From: Aliidiomarina haloalkalitolerans
GTDB taxonomy: Bacteria; Pseudomonadota; Gammaproteobacteria; Enterobacterales; Alteromonadaceae
DNA: 64,000 nucleotides
Direction: 5' to 3'
NCBI RefSeq assembly: GCF_003987315.1
Contig: NZ_PIPI01000001.1
Span: 868,001-932,000 of the forward strand
The notes under the pieces were generated by a model, which saw only the letters and a list, made by a program, of their open reading frames with translations, did no database searches and was not told the origin of the DNA. Below are positions 37,771-47,661 of this stretch, piece by piece. Both the position numbers and the translations under genes were made by a program. How positions within the stretch are numbered: the first letter of the stretch is position 1; the number at the start of each line of letters is the position of its first letter.

Positions 37771-40539
37771 ATGCACTGTGCGCAAAATGCGTTTACCCCC
37801 GAATCGAGCCCACATGATAGCCATGAATATCAATGGCTGTGGCTCGATAATGGGCTGCCAGTTCTCCTTGCGCACAATCCTCAGTTAACGCAATCTGCCG
37901 CAGCCTTTGCGGTCAACGCCGGTCACTTTCAAGATCCTCAAGACGCTGCTGGCGTTGCTCATTTCCTCGAACATATGTTGTTTCTCGGAAGTCGCCCATT
38001 TCCTGAGCCTGAAGCCTTTGCGAAGGCCATACACGCTGCTAGCGGCCACTATAATGCGTGGACGGCCACCGAACATACCAATTATTACTTAACCGTGCGG
38101 CCCGATCGCTTCGAGCCCATACTCGAGCATTTTTGTAGCCTTTTTACGCAGCCCCTACTAGCAAGCGAGTGGGTTGAAAAAGAACGACAGTCGATCGAGG
38201 CCGAATACCAGTTAAAACGTAACGATGAGCTGCGCCGGTTATACGAAGTACACAAAATTACAGCGAACCCATTGCACCCGTTTGCCAAGTTTTCCGTGGG
38301 CAATGCAACCACCTTGGCAGATTTACCCGACCTACCCGTGCGCCAGCGCTTGTTTGATTACTGGCAAACCTACTATACAGCGGCTAACGCCGCGCTCGTG
38401 TTAATTGGTCCGCAATCCATCGCTGAGCTGACGGCTCTGGCACAAGTGTTTGCATCTCTGCCGCGCAGTCGTCTACCTGAACCCATGCCAGAGCAACCGA
38501 TTTATTTGCCCGAACAACTTGGTTGTAAAATTTTCGTGCGGCCATTGAAAGACGCCAGCCGACTGATCGTCACGTTTTCATTTCCGGAAATTAATAGCGA
38601 CTACTTGCATAAAACCACCTCGTTTATTGCCCATATTCTTGGCGACGAAGGTCGCGGTAGTTTATGCCACCTGCTCCGAAGTAAACATTGGATTAGCGAG
38701 TTATCCGCTGGCGGTGGAATGAGCGGCTATAACTTTAAAGATTTCAACTTGAATATGATGCTCACCGATTTAGGGCTTGAGCATATCGACGATATTCTGC
38801 AAACCTGTTACCACTATATTCGAGTAGTTGCTCAGCAAGGCTTGCGCGATGATATTTATGCCGAGCGGCAGCAAATGCAAGCGCTGAATTATCGCTTTCC
38901 AGAATCACAGCGGCCTATTGATTTAGCCGCACAGTTGGTGATCAACATGCTGCATTATCATCCGCAGCACGTCATCAGTGGTGATTATCGGATGGACGGT
39001 TTGCGCCACCAGTTTGCCAGCCGCTTACTTGCAGAAATGACGCCGGAAAGAAGTCGTATCACAGTCATTCACCGCAGTGTCGAAACGAACCAGATGGGGC
39101 ATTACTATGGTGCGGAATACACTATTCAGCCCTTAACGCCTGAGCAGCTTGAGTATTTTCGCCAAGCGCCAGCAGATGCATCTGAATTACAACCACCACA
39201 GCCGAATCCATATATTCCGCAGCGCATTGAGCCACTTCCACTTGACCAACAAGCTGCCACGAGCGCCTCTGCCGGAAGTGATGAACGCAATGGTTACTGG
39301 CCGAGTTTAAAGAGCTCTTCAACGAGCGAAAAGCAAACTGGGGTTGAACTTTGGCACCTGCAAGACGCAACCTTTCGCGAGCCGCAAGCGCATATTTACT
39401 TGTCCTTGCGCTTACCAATGACGACAGCAAATGCGCGCAACAATGCAATTAGCCGTATTTGGTGTGAGCTGGCGTTAGAAGAACTTAATGAGCGCTTCTA
39501 TGCTGCTGAAGTAGCCGGTATGCATTTTAATTTATACCCGCAACAGTCGGGGGTTACGCTTCATTTAGCCGGTTTCTCTGACCGCCAGTCAGAGCTATTC
39601 AAAGCCTTAATGCAAAGCTTAAATGCTCATCGCAGCACCGAACAGCAATTCTTAACAGTGCGCAATCAATTGGCTCGTGAGTGGCAAGCGATGAACCAAA
39701 ACAAGCCGATTAACCATTTGTTCGCTCTTTTACACCACCAATTGCAGTATGGTGCGTATACAGCCCAAGAGCTTGCGGCCAGCATTGAAGACCTCGACTT
39801 CGAGCTTTACTGTAACCTTCTGCCCGGAATGTTGCGTGATGCTCAAGCAACGCTTTTGGCTCATGGCGATATCGATGAGAAAACGGCACAAGAACTCGCG
39901 CATTGGGTGGAGACCACCCTACCGATCGTTGCCGAACCTCGATTACAGGTACAACGCACGGTTAAACGCTTAAGCTCAGGTGTTGTGAGCACGAAGTTTA
40001 GTAGCCAACATTCTGATCATGCCTGCGCTCTATTTGTACAAGGGCAAACAACAGAGATCACTGAAAAAGCATCATTTTTAATTCTCAATCAATTACTCGG
40101 CCCGCGTTTCTTTAATCGTTTACGAACGCAGGAACAACTTGGTTATTTAGTCGGCAGTAGTTATGTCCCCATGCATGGCTTACCCGGTTTACTTTGTTAT
40201 GTGCAGTCGCCTCATAGCTCGCCGGCAGTGCTCAATGAGGCCATGGAAGCTTTTCTCGCAGATTTTAATCAGGTACTCGAGCAATTGAGTGAAGACGAGT
40301 TTACGAGCGCCCAACACAGTGTGATTCGGCAAATGCAAGAGGCTGCACCAAGTTTACGCGTGCGAGCCCAGCGATACTGGGGCGCCATTATTAACAACAA
40401 TGCCAATTTTGGCCTCGCCAACGACATATGTCACACCGTTGAAGTGCTGACACTGCCGCAAATTCAAGCATTTTTTCAGCGGCGTTTTCTTAGCGAACGC
40501 TGTGCAATGACGCTACAGTCCTGTAGTCATACTGAGTAA
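37771..40539 (+). CDS. M16 family insulinase-type peptidase (pitrilysin-like)
   Basis: Large zinc peptidase of the insulysin/pitrilysin clan. It is 922 residues, close to E. coli PtrA (962). The inverted zinc motif HFLEH is at 64-68 (His64, His68, catalytic Glu67), with the distal Glu in ERQSIEAEY about 77 residues later. Four M16 repeats can be inferred, the last with EQLGYLVGSSYVP. PtrA is periplasmic, but no signal peptide is visible here: the start MHCAQNAFTPESSPHD is hydrophilic, so a cytoplasmic location is more likely. It stands alone between bamE and convergent fadJ. Confidence 0.9.
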   Translation: MHCAQNAFTPESSPHDSHEYQWLWLDNGLPVLLAHNPQLTQSAAAFAVNAGHFQDPQDAAGVAHFLEHMLFLGSRPFPEPEAFAKAIHAASGHYNAWTATEHTNYYLTVRPDRFEPILEHFCSLFTQPLLASEWVEKERQSIEAEYQLKRNDELRRLYEVHKITANPLHPFAKFSVGNATTLADLPDLPVRQRLFDYWQTYYTAANAALVLIGPQSIAELTALAQVFASLPRSRLPEPMPEQPIYLPEQLGCKIFVRPLKDASRLIVTFSFPEINSDYLHKTTSFIAHILGDEGRGSLCHLLRSKHWISELSAGGGMSGYNFKDFNLNMMLTDLGLEHIDDILQTCYHYIRVVAQQGLRDDIYAERQQMQALNYRFPESQRPIDLAAQLVINMLHYHPQHVISGDYRMDGLRHQFASRLLAEMTPERSRITVIHRSVETNQMGHYYGAEYTIQPLTPEQLEYFRQAPADASELQPPQPNPYIPQRIEPLPLDQQAATSASAGSDERNGYWPSLKSSSTSEKQTGVELWHLQDATFREPQAHIYLSLRLPMTTANARNNAISRIWCELALEELNERFYAAEVAGMHFNLYPQQSGVTLHLAGFSDRQSELFKALMQSLNAHRSTEQQFLTVRNQLAREWQAMNQNKPINHLFALLHHQLQYGAYTAQELAASIEDLDFELYCNLLPGMLRDAQATLLAHGDIDEKTAQELAHWVETTLPIVAEPRLQVQRTVKRLSSGVVSTKFSSQHSDHACALFVQGQTTEITEKASFLILNQLLGPRFFNRLRTQEQLGYLVGSSYVPMHGLPGLLCYVQSPHSSPAVLNEAMEAFLADFNQVLEQLSEDEFTSAQHSVIRQMQEAAPSLRVRAQRYWGAIINNNANFGLANDICHTVEVLTLPQIQAFFQRRFLSERCAMTLQSCSHTE

Positions 40540-40551
40540 TTTCACCAAGCA

Positions 40552-40596
40552 ATAAAAAACCCGCGGTGCACTGATTTAAGCGCATGACGCGGGTTT
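40552..40596 (-). terminator. Terminator between M16 peptidase and fadJ
   Basis: 9-bp stem AAACCCGCG / CGCGGGTTT (40557-40565, 40588-40596) with a 22-nt loop, and a U-rich tail on the minus strand. It mainly serves fadJ and may also stop the convergent + strand gene. Confidence 0.65.
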
Positions 40597-40615
40597 CTCT
40601 TAAGCGTTTAAATCG

Positions 40616-42748
40616 CTATTTCTTATAGAACGACTCTCCTTTCGCAGCCATATCTAACAGTAACTGACATGGCGTAAAACGTTCACCCTCAGTCTCCGCA
40701 TAGTGCTGCAGACGTGCAACAACGTGCTGCACACCTAAACTATCCATGTAACGGAATGGACCACCACGGAATGGTGGGAAGCCAATCCCGAAAATTGCAC
40801 CAATGTCGCCGTCTCGCGGTGAGCGAATAATCTCTTCTTGCAAGCACCACGCTGCTTCATTCAGCATTGGTAAGACACAGCGTTCAATCATGACGTCTTT
40901 ATCGAGTTTGGCGGCCGGCGTTATGCCAAACAAGGCATACACTGAGCTATCAACTTGCTTGCCTTTCTTCTTGCTACCGTAAACATAAAAGCCTTTGTTA
41001 CTCTTGCGGCCTTTACGGCCGTCGTCAAGCAACTTACTGAATGCATCTGGTGCCTTAAATCGATCGCCCAATTCGTTGGCTAAAATTGGTGCAACCTTGC
41101 TGGCAACATCAATACCGACTTCGTCGAGCAAAGTCACTGGGCCAACCGGGAAACCAAACTTCACAAATGTCTTATCTAGTACTTCTATTGGTTCACCTGC
41201 TAACAGAAGCCGCGCTGCTTCATTCATGTACGGTGCAAGAATACGGTTGACATAGAAACCTGCTCCGTCACGCACAACAATTGGCGTTTTACCTTGGCGC
41301 TTGGCAAACTCGACCGTTGTTGCAATTGTCTGCGCCGAAGTACCCGGATGGGTAATAATCTCCGCCAACGGCATTTTCTCAACCGGCGAGAAATAATGCA
41401 GACCAATGACCTGTTCTGGCCGGGCTGCTTTCGCCGCAATTTGCGTAATGGGCAATGACGACGTATTGGTTGCAAAAATGGTGTGCGCTGCGGCGTGTTC
41501 TTCGACGTCGGCAACCATTTGCTGTTTCAAGTTCAGATCTTCGAAAACTGCCTCAACTACGATGTCAGCATTCTTGAAGCCCGAGTAATCAACTGTTCCA
41601 TTCAACATCAACAATTCTTGTTGAAACTGTGACATGCGCATAATCTTGCGCTGTAACCGCGGCATCAATAATTTGTGATGATAAGCCAATGCGTTTTTAA
41701 TGCCTTCTTGATTAATATCTTTCAATCGCACAGGTACTTTGGCTTTATTAATAGTGACGTGAGCAATACCACCGCCCATTAAACCGCCACCTAGTACCGC
41801 GGCTTTTTTCACTTTCTCAGGCTGGACACCCTCAGCACCAGTTTCCTTCTTCATTTCTGTTGTGGCAAAGAAGATATTTCGCAACTGATAAGACACGTCT
41901 GACATCGCCAGTTCGCCAAACTGTTTAGCTTCGTACTCTAAGCCAGCTTGCATGCCCTTGCTCATGCCATACATGACTGTATCGATAATCTTGTCGATAG
42001 CCGGGTAGTTACCAAGCGCTTTCTTTTGGGCTTGTTCCCGCGCTTTTTTATACAACACGGAACTCAACGGCCCTTCGAGGACTTTACCGACAAAATTTAA
42101 TTGTGGCTTTTTCTTCTTTGGTTTGCCTTTCAGTGCCAGTTTTACCGCAGCTTCAAGAAGGATACTTTGCGGTACAATCTCGTCTGCCAAACCCATTTTC
42201 AGCGCTTGCTTAGGACGCAACTGCTTACCTGTCAACATTAGCGTTAAGGCATTCTGCACGCCGACTAAGCGCGGTAGTCGCTGAGTGCCGCCCGAACCTG
42301 GCAACAACCCTAGCTGCACTTCCGGCACACCTAACACTGTTTTTGGTGAGTCACTAACCACCCGCGCATGACAAGCTAACGCCAGTTCAAGGCCGCCACC
42401 TAGCGCTGGACCATGAATCGCCGCAATCACCGGAATCGGTAAACTTTCAATCCGGTCAAATAACGCCTGCCCCTGCCGCGCTAAGCTCTCTGCGTCTGCT
42501 GCAGTTTCACATTCATTGATCATGCGAATATCAGCACCCGCAACGAACGAGCTCGGTTTACCGCTGATAAACACTAACCCTTTCAACTCGGTTTCCCGCT
42601 CAATGCGAGCCATCAAGTCTGCCACTTCATCAGCAAATGTGGCTTTCAATGTATTCATGCTTTCGCCGGGCACATCAATTGTGATCACACCAATGCCATC
42701 TTTGCGCAAGTCGAGTTGGAAGGCGCTTTTCGTCTCTGAACTAGCCAT
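40616..42748 (-). CDS. fadJ: Fatty acid oxidation complex subunit alpha FadJ
   Basis: Multifunctional beta-oxidation enzyme with enoyl-CoA hydratase and 3-hydroxyacyl-CoA dehydrogenase activities. ATG 42748 overlaps the fadI stop by one base (TAATG) and has GGAG eight bases upstream; 710 residues (E. coli FadJ 714). The crotonase domain (1-190) has SSFVAGADIRM and GPALGGGLELALACH. The NAD domain has AVLGGGLMGGGIAH near 318, then ATNTSSLPITQIA and GLHYFSPVEKMPLAEI. The C-terminal dehydrogenase repeat ends near IGFPPFRGGPFRYMDSLG. FadJ rather than FadB is favoured by pairing with FadI. Confidence 0.95.
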   Translation of the reverse strand: MASSETKSAFQLDLRKDGIGVITIDVPGESMNTLKATFADEVADLMARIERETELKGLVFISGKPSSFVAGADIRMINECETAADAESLARQGQALFDRIESLPIPVIAAIHGPALGGGLELALACHARVVSDSPKTVLGVPEVQLGLLPGSGGTQRLPRLVGVQNALTLMLTGKQLRPKQALKMGLADEIVPQSILLEAAVKLALKGKPKKKKPQLNFVGKVLEGPLSSVLYKKAREQAQKKALGNYPAIDKIIDTVMYGMSKGMQAGLEYEAKQFGELAMSDVSYQLRNIFFATTEMKKETGAEGVQPEKVKKAAVLGGGLMGGGIAHVTINKAKVPVRLKDINQEGIKNALAYHHKLLMPRLQRKIMRMSQFQQELLMLNGTVDYSGFKNADIVVEAVFEDLNLKQQMVADVEEHAAAHTIFATNTSSLPITQIAAKAARPEQVIGLHYFSPVEKMPLAEIITHPGTSAQTIATTVEFAKRQGKTPIVVRDGAGFYVNRILAPYMNEAARLLLAGEPIEVLDKTFVKFGFPVGPVTLLDEVGIDVASKVAPILANELGDRFKAPDAFSKLLDDGRKGRKSNKGFYVYGSKKKGKQVDSSVYALFGITPAAKLDKDVMIERCVLPMLNEAAWCLQEEIIRSPRDGDIGAIFGIGFPPFRGGPFRYMDSLGVQHVVARLQHYAETEGERFTPCQLLLDMAAKGESFYKK

Positions 42749-44076
42749 TATTCGGTCTCCAATATTACTGCTGCACCTAATCCACCAGCTGCACATGCAG
42801 TTGTTAATGCAGTGCCACCACCACGTCGATGTAATTCGTTTAAGGCTTGCGTCATCATCCGCGCGCCCGTTGCCGCGAACGGGTGACCATAGGCAATCGA
42901 ACTTCCCATGACGTTGAACTTAGCTTCATCGATCTCGCCTATTGCTTCACTGCGACCAAGCTTCTCTTCAGCAAATTTCTTACTCGCAAAGGCTTTAACG
43001 TTAGCAAGCGTCTGCGCCGCGAAGGCCTCGTGCATGTCAATTAAGGTAAGGTCATTTAAGGTCATGCCCGCGCGCTCCAATGCAATCGGTGTCGCATATG
43101 AAGGCCCCATCAGCATGTCTTCCCAAACATCGATAGCACTGAATGCATAACTACGAATGTAACCGAGCGGGGTATAGCCTAGTTCCTTCGCACGACTCTC
43201 CGTCATCATTAGCACCGCTGACGCACCATCGGTTAATGGCGTCGAGTTAGCTGCTGTGACAGTGCCATGCTTTTTATCGAAAACTGGACGCAACTTAGCG
43301 TAGCTAGCAAGTTCAGAGTTACCACGGATGTTATTATCGCGGCTAAGGTAATCTTTGTAAGGTGGGACATGAGCCGTCATGACTTCGTCGACTAATTTAC
43401 CGGCTTCCCACGCTTCGTGCGCAAGTTGGTGTGACCGATGAGCCAGTTTGTCTTGGTCTTCACGGCTAATGCCATGGCTCTTGGCCATTTGCTCAGCGGT
43501 TTGGCCCATACTTAGGCCCGTTGAATATTCTGCGACGGCCGGTGGAACTGGCATCAGATCTTTGAGTCCAAGCCGTTTCAAGATGCTTAGGCGTTGACCA
43601 AGGCTGCGGGCTTTATTGAGGTCGACTAAAGCGCGAGCAAGTTTCTTCGAGACACCGATTGGGAGCACTGAAGAGGAGTCTGCACCGCCGGCAATGGCAA
43701 CACTAATTGTGCCTGCGGCCATGGCTTCAGCGACACTGACCGCGGACTGAAAGCTAGTTGCACACGCGCGGCTAACACTAAATGCATCGCAAGTTACAGG
43801 TAAACTGGTTGCTAGGACAATTTCACGGGCAATGTTAGGCGCTTCCGGCATTTGGACCACTTGGCCAAAAACTAATTGTTCTACCAATGCCGGGGCTAAA
43901 TTGGTACGCTGAATGAGTTCCTGTACCACCATCGACCCCATGTCGAGAGCTGGTACACCATGAAAGTAAGTTGCTTGTTTTGCAAACGGTGTCCGTAAGC
44001 CGGCGACGATTGCAATTCGGTCGCCATTTGCAGTAAGCAAGCGTTGCTTGGTTACGGAATGTCCTGAAGCTGACAT
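42748..44076 (-). CDS. fadI: Acetyl-CoA C-acyltransferase FadI
   Basis: 3-ketoacyl-CoA thiolase partner of FadJ. It is 442 residues (E. coli 436). The acyl-enzyme nucleophile is Cys105 in [13 protein letters not shown], and the C-terminal His and Cys motifs are [17 protein letters not shown] and [12 protein letters not shown]. The start lies 21 bp from a FadR-like palindrome, and fadJ is translationally coupled at the 3' end. The pair would form the fad complex used for long-chain fatty acid breakdown. Confidence 0.96.
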   Translation of the reverse strand: MSASGHSVTKQRLLTANGDRIAIVAGLRTPFAKQATYFHGVPALDMGSMVVQELIQRTNLAPALVEQLVFGQVVQMPEAPNIAREIVLATSLPVTCDAFSVSRACATSFQSAVSVAEAMAAGTISVAIAGGADSSSVLPIGVSKKLARALVDLNKARSLGQRLSILKRLGLKDLMPVPPAVAEYSTGLSMGQTAEQMAKSHGISREDQDKLAHRSHQLAHEAWEAGKLVDEVMTAHVPPYKDYLSRDNNIRGNSELASYAKLRPVFDKKHGTVTAANSTPLTDGASAVLMMTESRAKELGYTPLGYIRSYAFSAIDVWEDMLMGPSYATPIALERAGMTLNDLTLIDMHEAFAAQTLANVKAFASKKFAEEKLGRSEAIGEIDEAKFNVMGSSIAYGHPFAATGARMMTQALNELHRRGGGTALTTACAAGGLGAAVILETE

Positions 44077-44096
44077 AGATTACCCCTGTTGTCGTA

Positions 44097-44109
44097 GTGG
44101 TCAGACCAC
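44097..44109. promoter_or_regulatory. Probable FadR operator of fadIJ
   Basis: Perfect 13-bp palindrome GTGGTCAGACCAC, 20 bp upstream of the fadI start. It contains TGGTCNGACCA, the core of the gammaproteobacterial FadR site. Binding by FadR is inferred. Confidence 0.65.
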
Positions 44110-44199
44110 AAATTATCTTACGATTCTATACACAAATGTAGAAAAATAAAACCATAGCCGTAAGATGAGCGGTTCGCACGAATAAATAATGAGGAAGTT

Positions 44200-45159
44200 A
44201 TGAGCGCAGTAAACGCTTTTCACCAATTGCAAACGTACCTCGACAGTCAAGTTCTCGGCCAGCCAAGTTTAACTGAGCACTTACTCATTGCAATTCTCGC
44301 CGATGGTCACTTGCTTGTTGAAGGACCGCCAGGTTTGGCGAAAACTCGAGCCGTACAAGCTTTGGCTAGTGGCATTGAAGGTGACTTTCAACGCGTACAA
44401 TTTACCCCTGACCTACTACCGGCTGATTTAACCGGCACTGACGTATATCGGCCAGAAACCGGTGAGTTTCTCTTTCAGCAGGGGCCGCTCTTCCATAACC
44501 TCATTCTAGCTGATGAAATCAATCGTGCACCGGCCAAAGTTCAATCTGCTTTACTTGAAGCAATGGCCGAGCGGCAAATTAGTGTCGGTCGTAATACCTA
44601 CAAGCTACCCGCGCTGTATACGGTTATGGCCACGCAAAACCCGCTCGAGCAAGAAGGTACTTACCCACTTCCGGAAGCACAGCTCGACCGGTTCTTACTG
44701 CATCTTTCGCTAGGTTACCCTGACGCTGAAACGGAACGTGAAATACTGCGTTTAACGCGCAGCGAAACGTTAGCAGGTCAAATCGAGATGGCTGAGCCAG
44801 TTGCACAAGAAACTATCTTTGCTGCGCGCCGGGAAACCATGACGATATATATGGCACCCGAAGTTGAAGCCTATCTGGTTGCACTGATTATGGCGTCGCG
44901 AGAGCCAGGTGCTTACTGCGAAACTTTGGCGAGCTGGTTAGCCATTGGTGCCAGCCCACGAGCAACCATTGCACTGGATCGCTGCGCACGCGCCAAAGCT
45001 TGGCTTGCTGGACGTGATTTTGTCACCCCAGATGACATCGCAAGTCTGCTTCATAATGTTCTCCGTCATCGAATCATTCTGAGTTATGCAGCGGAAGCCG
45101 ATGGCATTAATGCCGATCAGGTCATTGACCGCATACTCGAAACTGTACCAGCACCTTAA
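44200..45159 (+). CDS. MoxR family AAA+ ATPase
   Basis: AAA+ ATPase that acts with VWA-domain proteins as a chaperone-like machine. It is 319 residues. Walker A is EGPPGLAKT (41-49), Walker B LILADEINRAP, sensor VMATQNPLEQEGTYPLPEAQ and the C-terminal lid has SPRATIALDRCARA. ATG follows TGAGGAAGTT. It opens a six-gene operon (moxR, DUF58, DUF4381, VWA, VWA/TPR, BatD), the aerotolerance-type layout found across Bacteroidetes and Proteobacteria. The next start overlaps its stop by one base. Confidence 0.93.
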   Translation: MSAVNAFHQLQTYLDSQVLGQPSLTEHLLIAILADGHLLVEGPPGLAKTRAVQALASGIEGDFQRVQFTPDLLPADLTGTDVYRPETGEFLFQQGPLFHNLILADEINRAPAKVQSALLEAMAERQISVGRNTYKLPALYTVMATQNPLEQEGTYPLPEAQLDRFLLHLSLGYPDAETEREILRLTRSETLAGQIEMAEPVAQETIFAARRETMTIYMAPEVEAYLVALIMASREPGAYCETLASWLAIGASPRATIALDRCARAKAWLAGRDFVTPDDIASLLHNVLRHRIILSYAAEADGINADQVIDRILETVPAP

Positions 45160-46187
45160 TGTTGAAAAACGACGCTATGGACAATCCGGTCAGCGCTGCC
45201 GCGCAAGAAAGCCGCGAACCAATGACCGCACATGAGCGCAGTGCATGGTTAGAAAAGGCGCACAGTAATGGTCACTCGGTCACCCTGACGGAGCTTCTTG
45301 CCTATCGGCAACAACCATTACGCCTGCCCTTACCGAAACGTGCTGGGGTCACAGTGCAAAGTGGTCAGCGTTTAAGTAAAACTCGTGGACGCGGCATGGA
45401 GTTTGACGAAGTTCGTCATTATCAAGCGGGAGATGATATTCGTGCTATCGACTGGCGCGTGACCGCACGTACAGGAAAAACGCATACCAAATTGTATCGT
45501 GAAGAAAAAGAACGCCCTGTGTATCTGTGCGTCGATTTAAGCAAGAGTATGCAATTTGGCTCGCAACTCCTGTTTAAGTCAGTGCAAGCGGCACATGTGG
45601 CCGCTGGCTTGGCTTGGCATACGGTGCAGCGCGGTGACCGCATTGGCGGTCTAATCTTCAACGACTCTGAGCATCACGAAATCAAGCCACAGGGGCGCCA
45701 ACATGGTGCACTGCTGTTGTTACGTCACTGCGCAGGTGAGACTGAATCACGTGGCAATGTCGTTGACTCCAACAAAAGAATGCTAGGGTCACAAACGCTG
45801 CTCACGCAACTGCGCCGGTTACAACAAATCTGTCGACCTGGCACTGATATTGTGATTATTAGTGACTTCTTCCAATGTCAGGACGCTGAGTTACAGTTAA
45901 TGCGTGCACTTCGTCGCCATCATAGTGTGACCGCAGTGCAAATTTTTGATCCGTTCGAACGGCAGTTACCCCCTGAGTTTCGTCAAGATATCGATATCAT
46001 CAATGCCGCACACGAACGGAGCCAGTTGAGTGCAAGCCAAAATCGCGTGCATCTGAACTGGTTAGAGAGCGCTAGCGCGCGGCAACAACAGTTAACCACG
46101 CAGCTGCGCCGTGCCGGTATTGCTCATGTTGAAATATCAGCGGCCGAGCCGGTTCAGCAACAATGGTTCCTTGGGAGAGTGCGCTAA
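45159..46187 (+). CDS. DUF58 domain-containing protein
   Basis: MoxR-associated protein with a degenerate von Willebrand A fold. It is 342 residues. The DUF58 hallmark RGMEFDEVRHYQAGDDIRAI (79-98), continuing DWR, is present, and a MIDAS-like DLSKS occurs at 126-130 (D-x-S-x-S intact), so metal binding is plausible. The first 40 residues are polar and variable; a Met at residue 7 is an alternative start. It overlaps moxR by TAATG and the next gene by TAATG. Relatives are thought to be clients or partners of MoxR; the cellular role in this organism is unknown. Confidence 0.9.
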   Translation: MLKNDAMDNPVSAAAQESREPMTAHERSAWLEKAHSNGHSVTLTELLAYRQQPLRLPLPKRAGVTVQSGQRLSKTRGRGMEFDEVRHYQAGDDIRAIDWRVTARTGKTHTKLYREEKERPVYLCVDLSKSMQFGSQLLFKSVQAAHVAAGLAWHTVQRGDRIGGLIFNDSEHHEIKPQGRQHGALLLLRHCAGETESRGNVVDSNKRMLGSQTLLTQLRRLQQICRPGTDIVIISDFFQCQDAELQLMRALRRHHSVTAVQIFDPFERQLPPEFRQDIDIINAAHERSQLSASQNRVHLNWLESASARQQQLTTQLRRAGIAHVEISAAEPVQQQWFLGRVR

Positions 46188-46666
46188 TGATGAACCCGCT
46201 CGACCACTTACACGATATCCAAGTCACCGAACCTGTTGCGTTTGCCCCAGTTAGCTGGGGTTGGTGGCTGCTATTCGGTCTAATCTTGGGCGTCGTCATT
46301 TATATTCTTGTCTTACTGGCCAAACGCCGGCAGCAGCAAATATTAAAACAGCAGATACTCACTCAGCTCGAGCAGGCCGATAGCTTACTTGCCATTCACA
46401 CCCTCGTTCGGCGAGCAACATTAATGTTATGGCCAAGTGCGGCTGTTGCTGCACTAACAGGGAGACCCTGGCAAGAGTTTTGGTTGGCCACGTGGCCAGC
46501 AAAAGAACAGATCAACGTTGCTGATGACTATGAACAAATTACCGCAGCGCTGTATCGCCCTCAGCCAGCTGATGAACTCGTTGAACACTATCGCAAGATT
46601 GCCATGCAGTGGGTGACGATCGCTTGGTGGCCGCGCCTAATAACCATGAAGCGGGAGGTACGTTAG
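46187..46666 (+). CDS. DUF4381 domain-containing membrane protein
   Basis: Small membrane protein of the MoxR/Bat operon, 159 residues from ATG 46187. Residues 1-20 are a conserved soluble start (NPLDHLHDIQVTEPVAFAPVSW), the only clear membrane segment is about 22-45 (WWLLFGLILGVVIYILVLLA), then a basic stretch and a helical cytoplasmic part. An upstream ATG at 46163 lies inside the DUF58 gene and is less likely, since the TAATG overlap and GGGAG upstream fit 46187. Its stop overlaps the next start (TAGTG). Confidence 0.85.
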   Translation: MMNPLDHLHDIQVTEPVAFAPVSWGWWLLFGLILGVVIYILVLLAKRRQQQILKQQILTQLEQADSLLAIHTLVRRATLMLWPSAAVAALTGRPWQEFWLATWPAKEQINVADDYEQITAALYRPQPADELVEHYRKIAMQWVTIAWWPRLITMKREVR

Positions 46667-47661
46667 TGTTTACTTTCGCACTGCCATGGATTCTTGCGCT
46701 CTGGCCTCTACCTTTTATTGTTCGCAAGCTATTACCGCGATCGCCACAAGCGGCCCTCTGGTTACCACAACAAGATTATCTCGTGCCAACAGCGAGCAGC
46801 GGGCAAAAACGACGTTGGTCTTGGCTGCTTCCAATTCTAATTTGGAGTTTATTAATTAGCGCTGCAGCGCAACCTCGCTGGCTTGACGAGCCGATTCCAT
46901 TAAATCCTGAAGCGCGCGAAATTATGATTGCCCTCGACCTTTCAGGCAGTATGGAAATGGACGATATGACGCTCAATGGTCGGCGGGCAACTCGATTAGA
47001 AGCGGCCCACAAAATTCTTGCCGATTTTATTCGCCGTCGCAGCGGGGACCGAATTGGCTTAATCGTATACGCAGACGATGCCTACGTTTATGTGCCGATC
47101 ACGTCCGATTTGAATACCGTTGCAACACTAGCAGAAGAAGCCTCTATCGGACTTGCCGGACAACGCACTGCATTAGGTGATGCCATTGGTTTAGCGATTA
47201 AGTACTTTGAAGATCGACCAAGCGACAATAAAGTTGTTTTAATGCTTACTGACGGCATGATTAATGCGGGTGTCATTGATGCTAATGCGGCCATTCATTT
47301 AGCGGCAAATCATGACGTTAAGATTCATACCATTGGCATCGGCTCTGACGAAATGGTGGTGCAGGGTTTGTTCGGTGAGCGTCGAATTAACCCAAGTACC
47401 GACCTCGATGAACAATTTCTTACGACCATTGCACAAGTTTCCGGAGGCCGATATTTCCGCGGCCGCAGCACTGAAGAAATGGAAGAGATCTATCAAATCA
47501 TTGACGAAATTGAGCCTATTGCGGCGGCGGAGCAATATTTCCGCCCATTCCAGAGTCTCGCCGCCTTCCCGCTCGCCGCAGCACTGTTTTTTGCGTTCTT
47601 GCAGCTTCTGCTTGGTCTTCGTCTCGGCAGCCTGAGAACAGTTCGGAGGCCGTATGATTGA
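46666..47661 (+). CDS. VWA domain-containing membrane protein (BatA-like)
   Basis: 331 residues. The start is GTG 46666, which overlaps the upstream stop and has GGGAGG seven bases before it; an upstream ATG (46609) would give an unrelated leader. Membrane segments are predicted at about 1-20, 52-68 and a C-terminal one (about 300-325), with the VWA domain on the periplasmic side in between. MIDAS motif DLSGS at 91-95 is perfect, with later Thr and LTDG (MLTDGMINAG) completing it. Corresponds to BatA in Bat operons; likely a metal-dependent adhesion or assembly module working with MoxR. Confidence 0.9.
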   Translation: MFTFALPWILALWPLPFIVRKLLPRSPQAALWLPQQDYLVPTASSGQKRRWSWLLPILIWSLLISAAAQPRWLDEPIPLNPEAREIMIALDLSGSMEMDDMTLNGRRATRLEAAHKILADFIRRRSGDRIGLIVYADDAYVYVPITSDLNTVATLAEEASIGLAGQRTALGDAIGLAIKYFEDRPSDNKVVLMLTDGMINAGVIDANAAIHLAANHDVKIHTIGIGSDEMVVQGLFGERRINPSTDLDEQFLTTIAQVSGGRYFRGRSTEEMEEIYQIIDEIEPIAAAEQYFRPFQSLAAFPLAAALFFAFLQLLLGLRLGSLRTVRRPYD

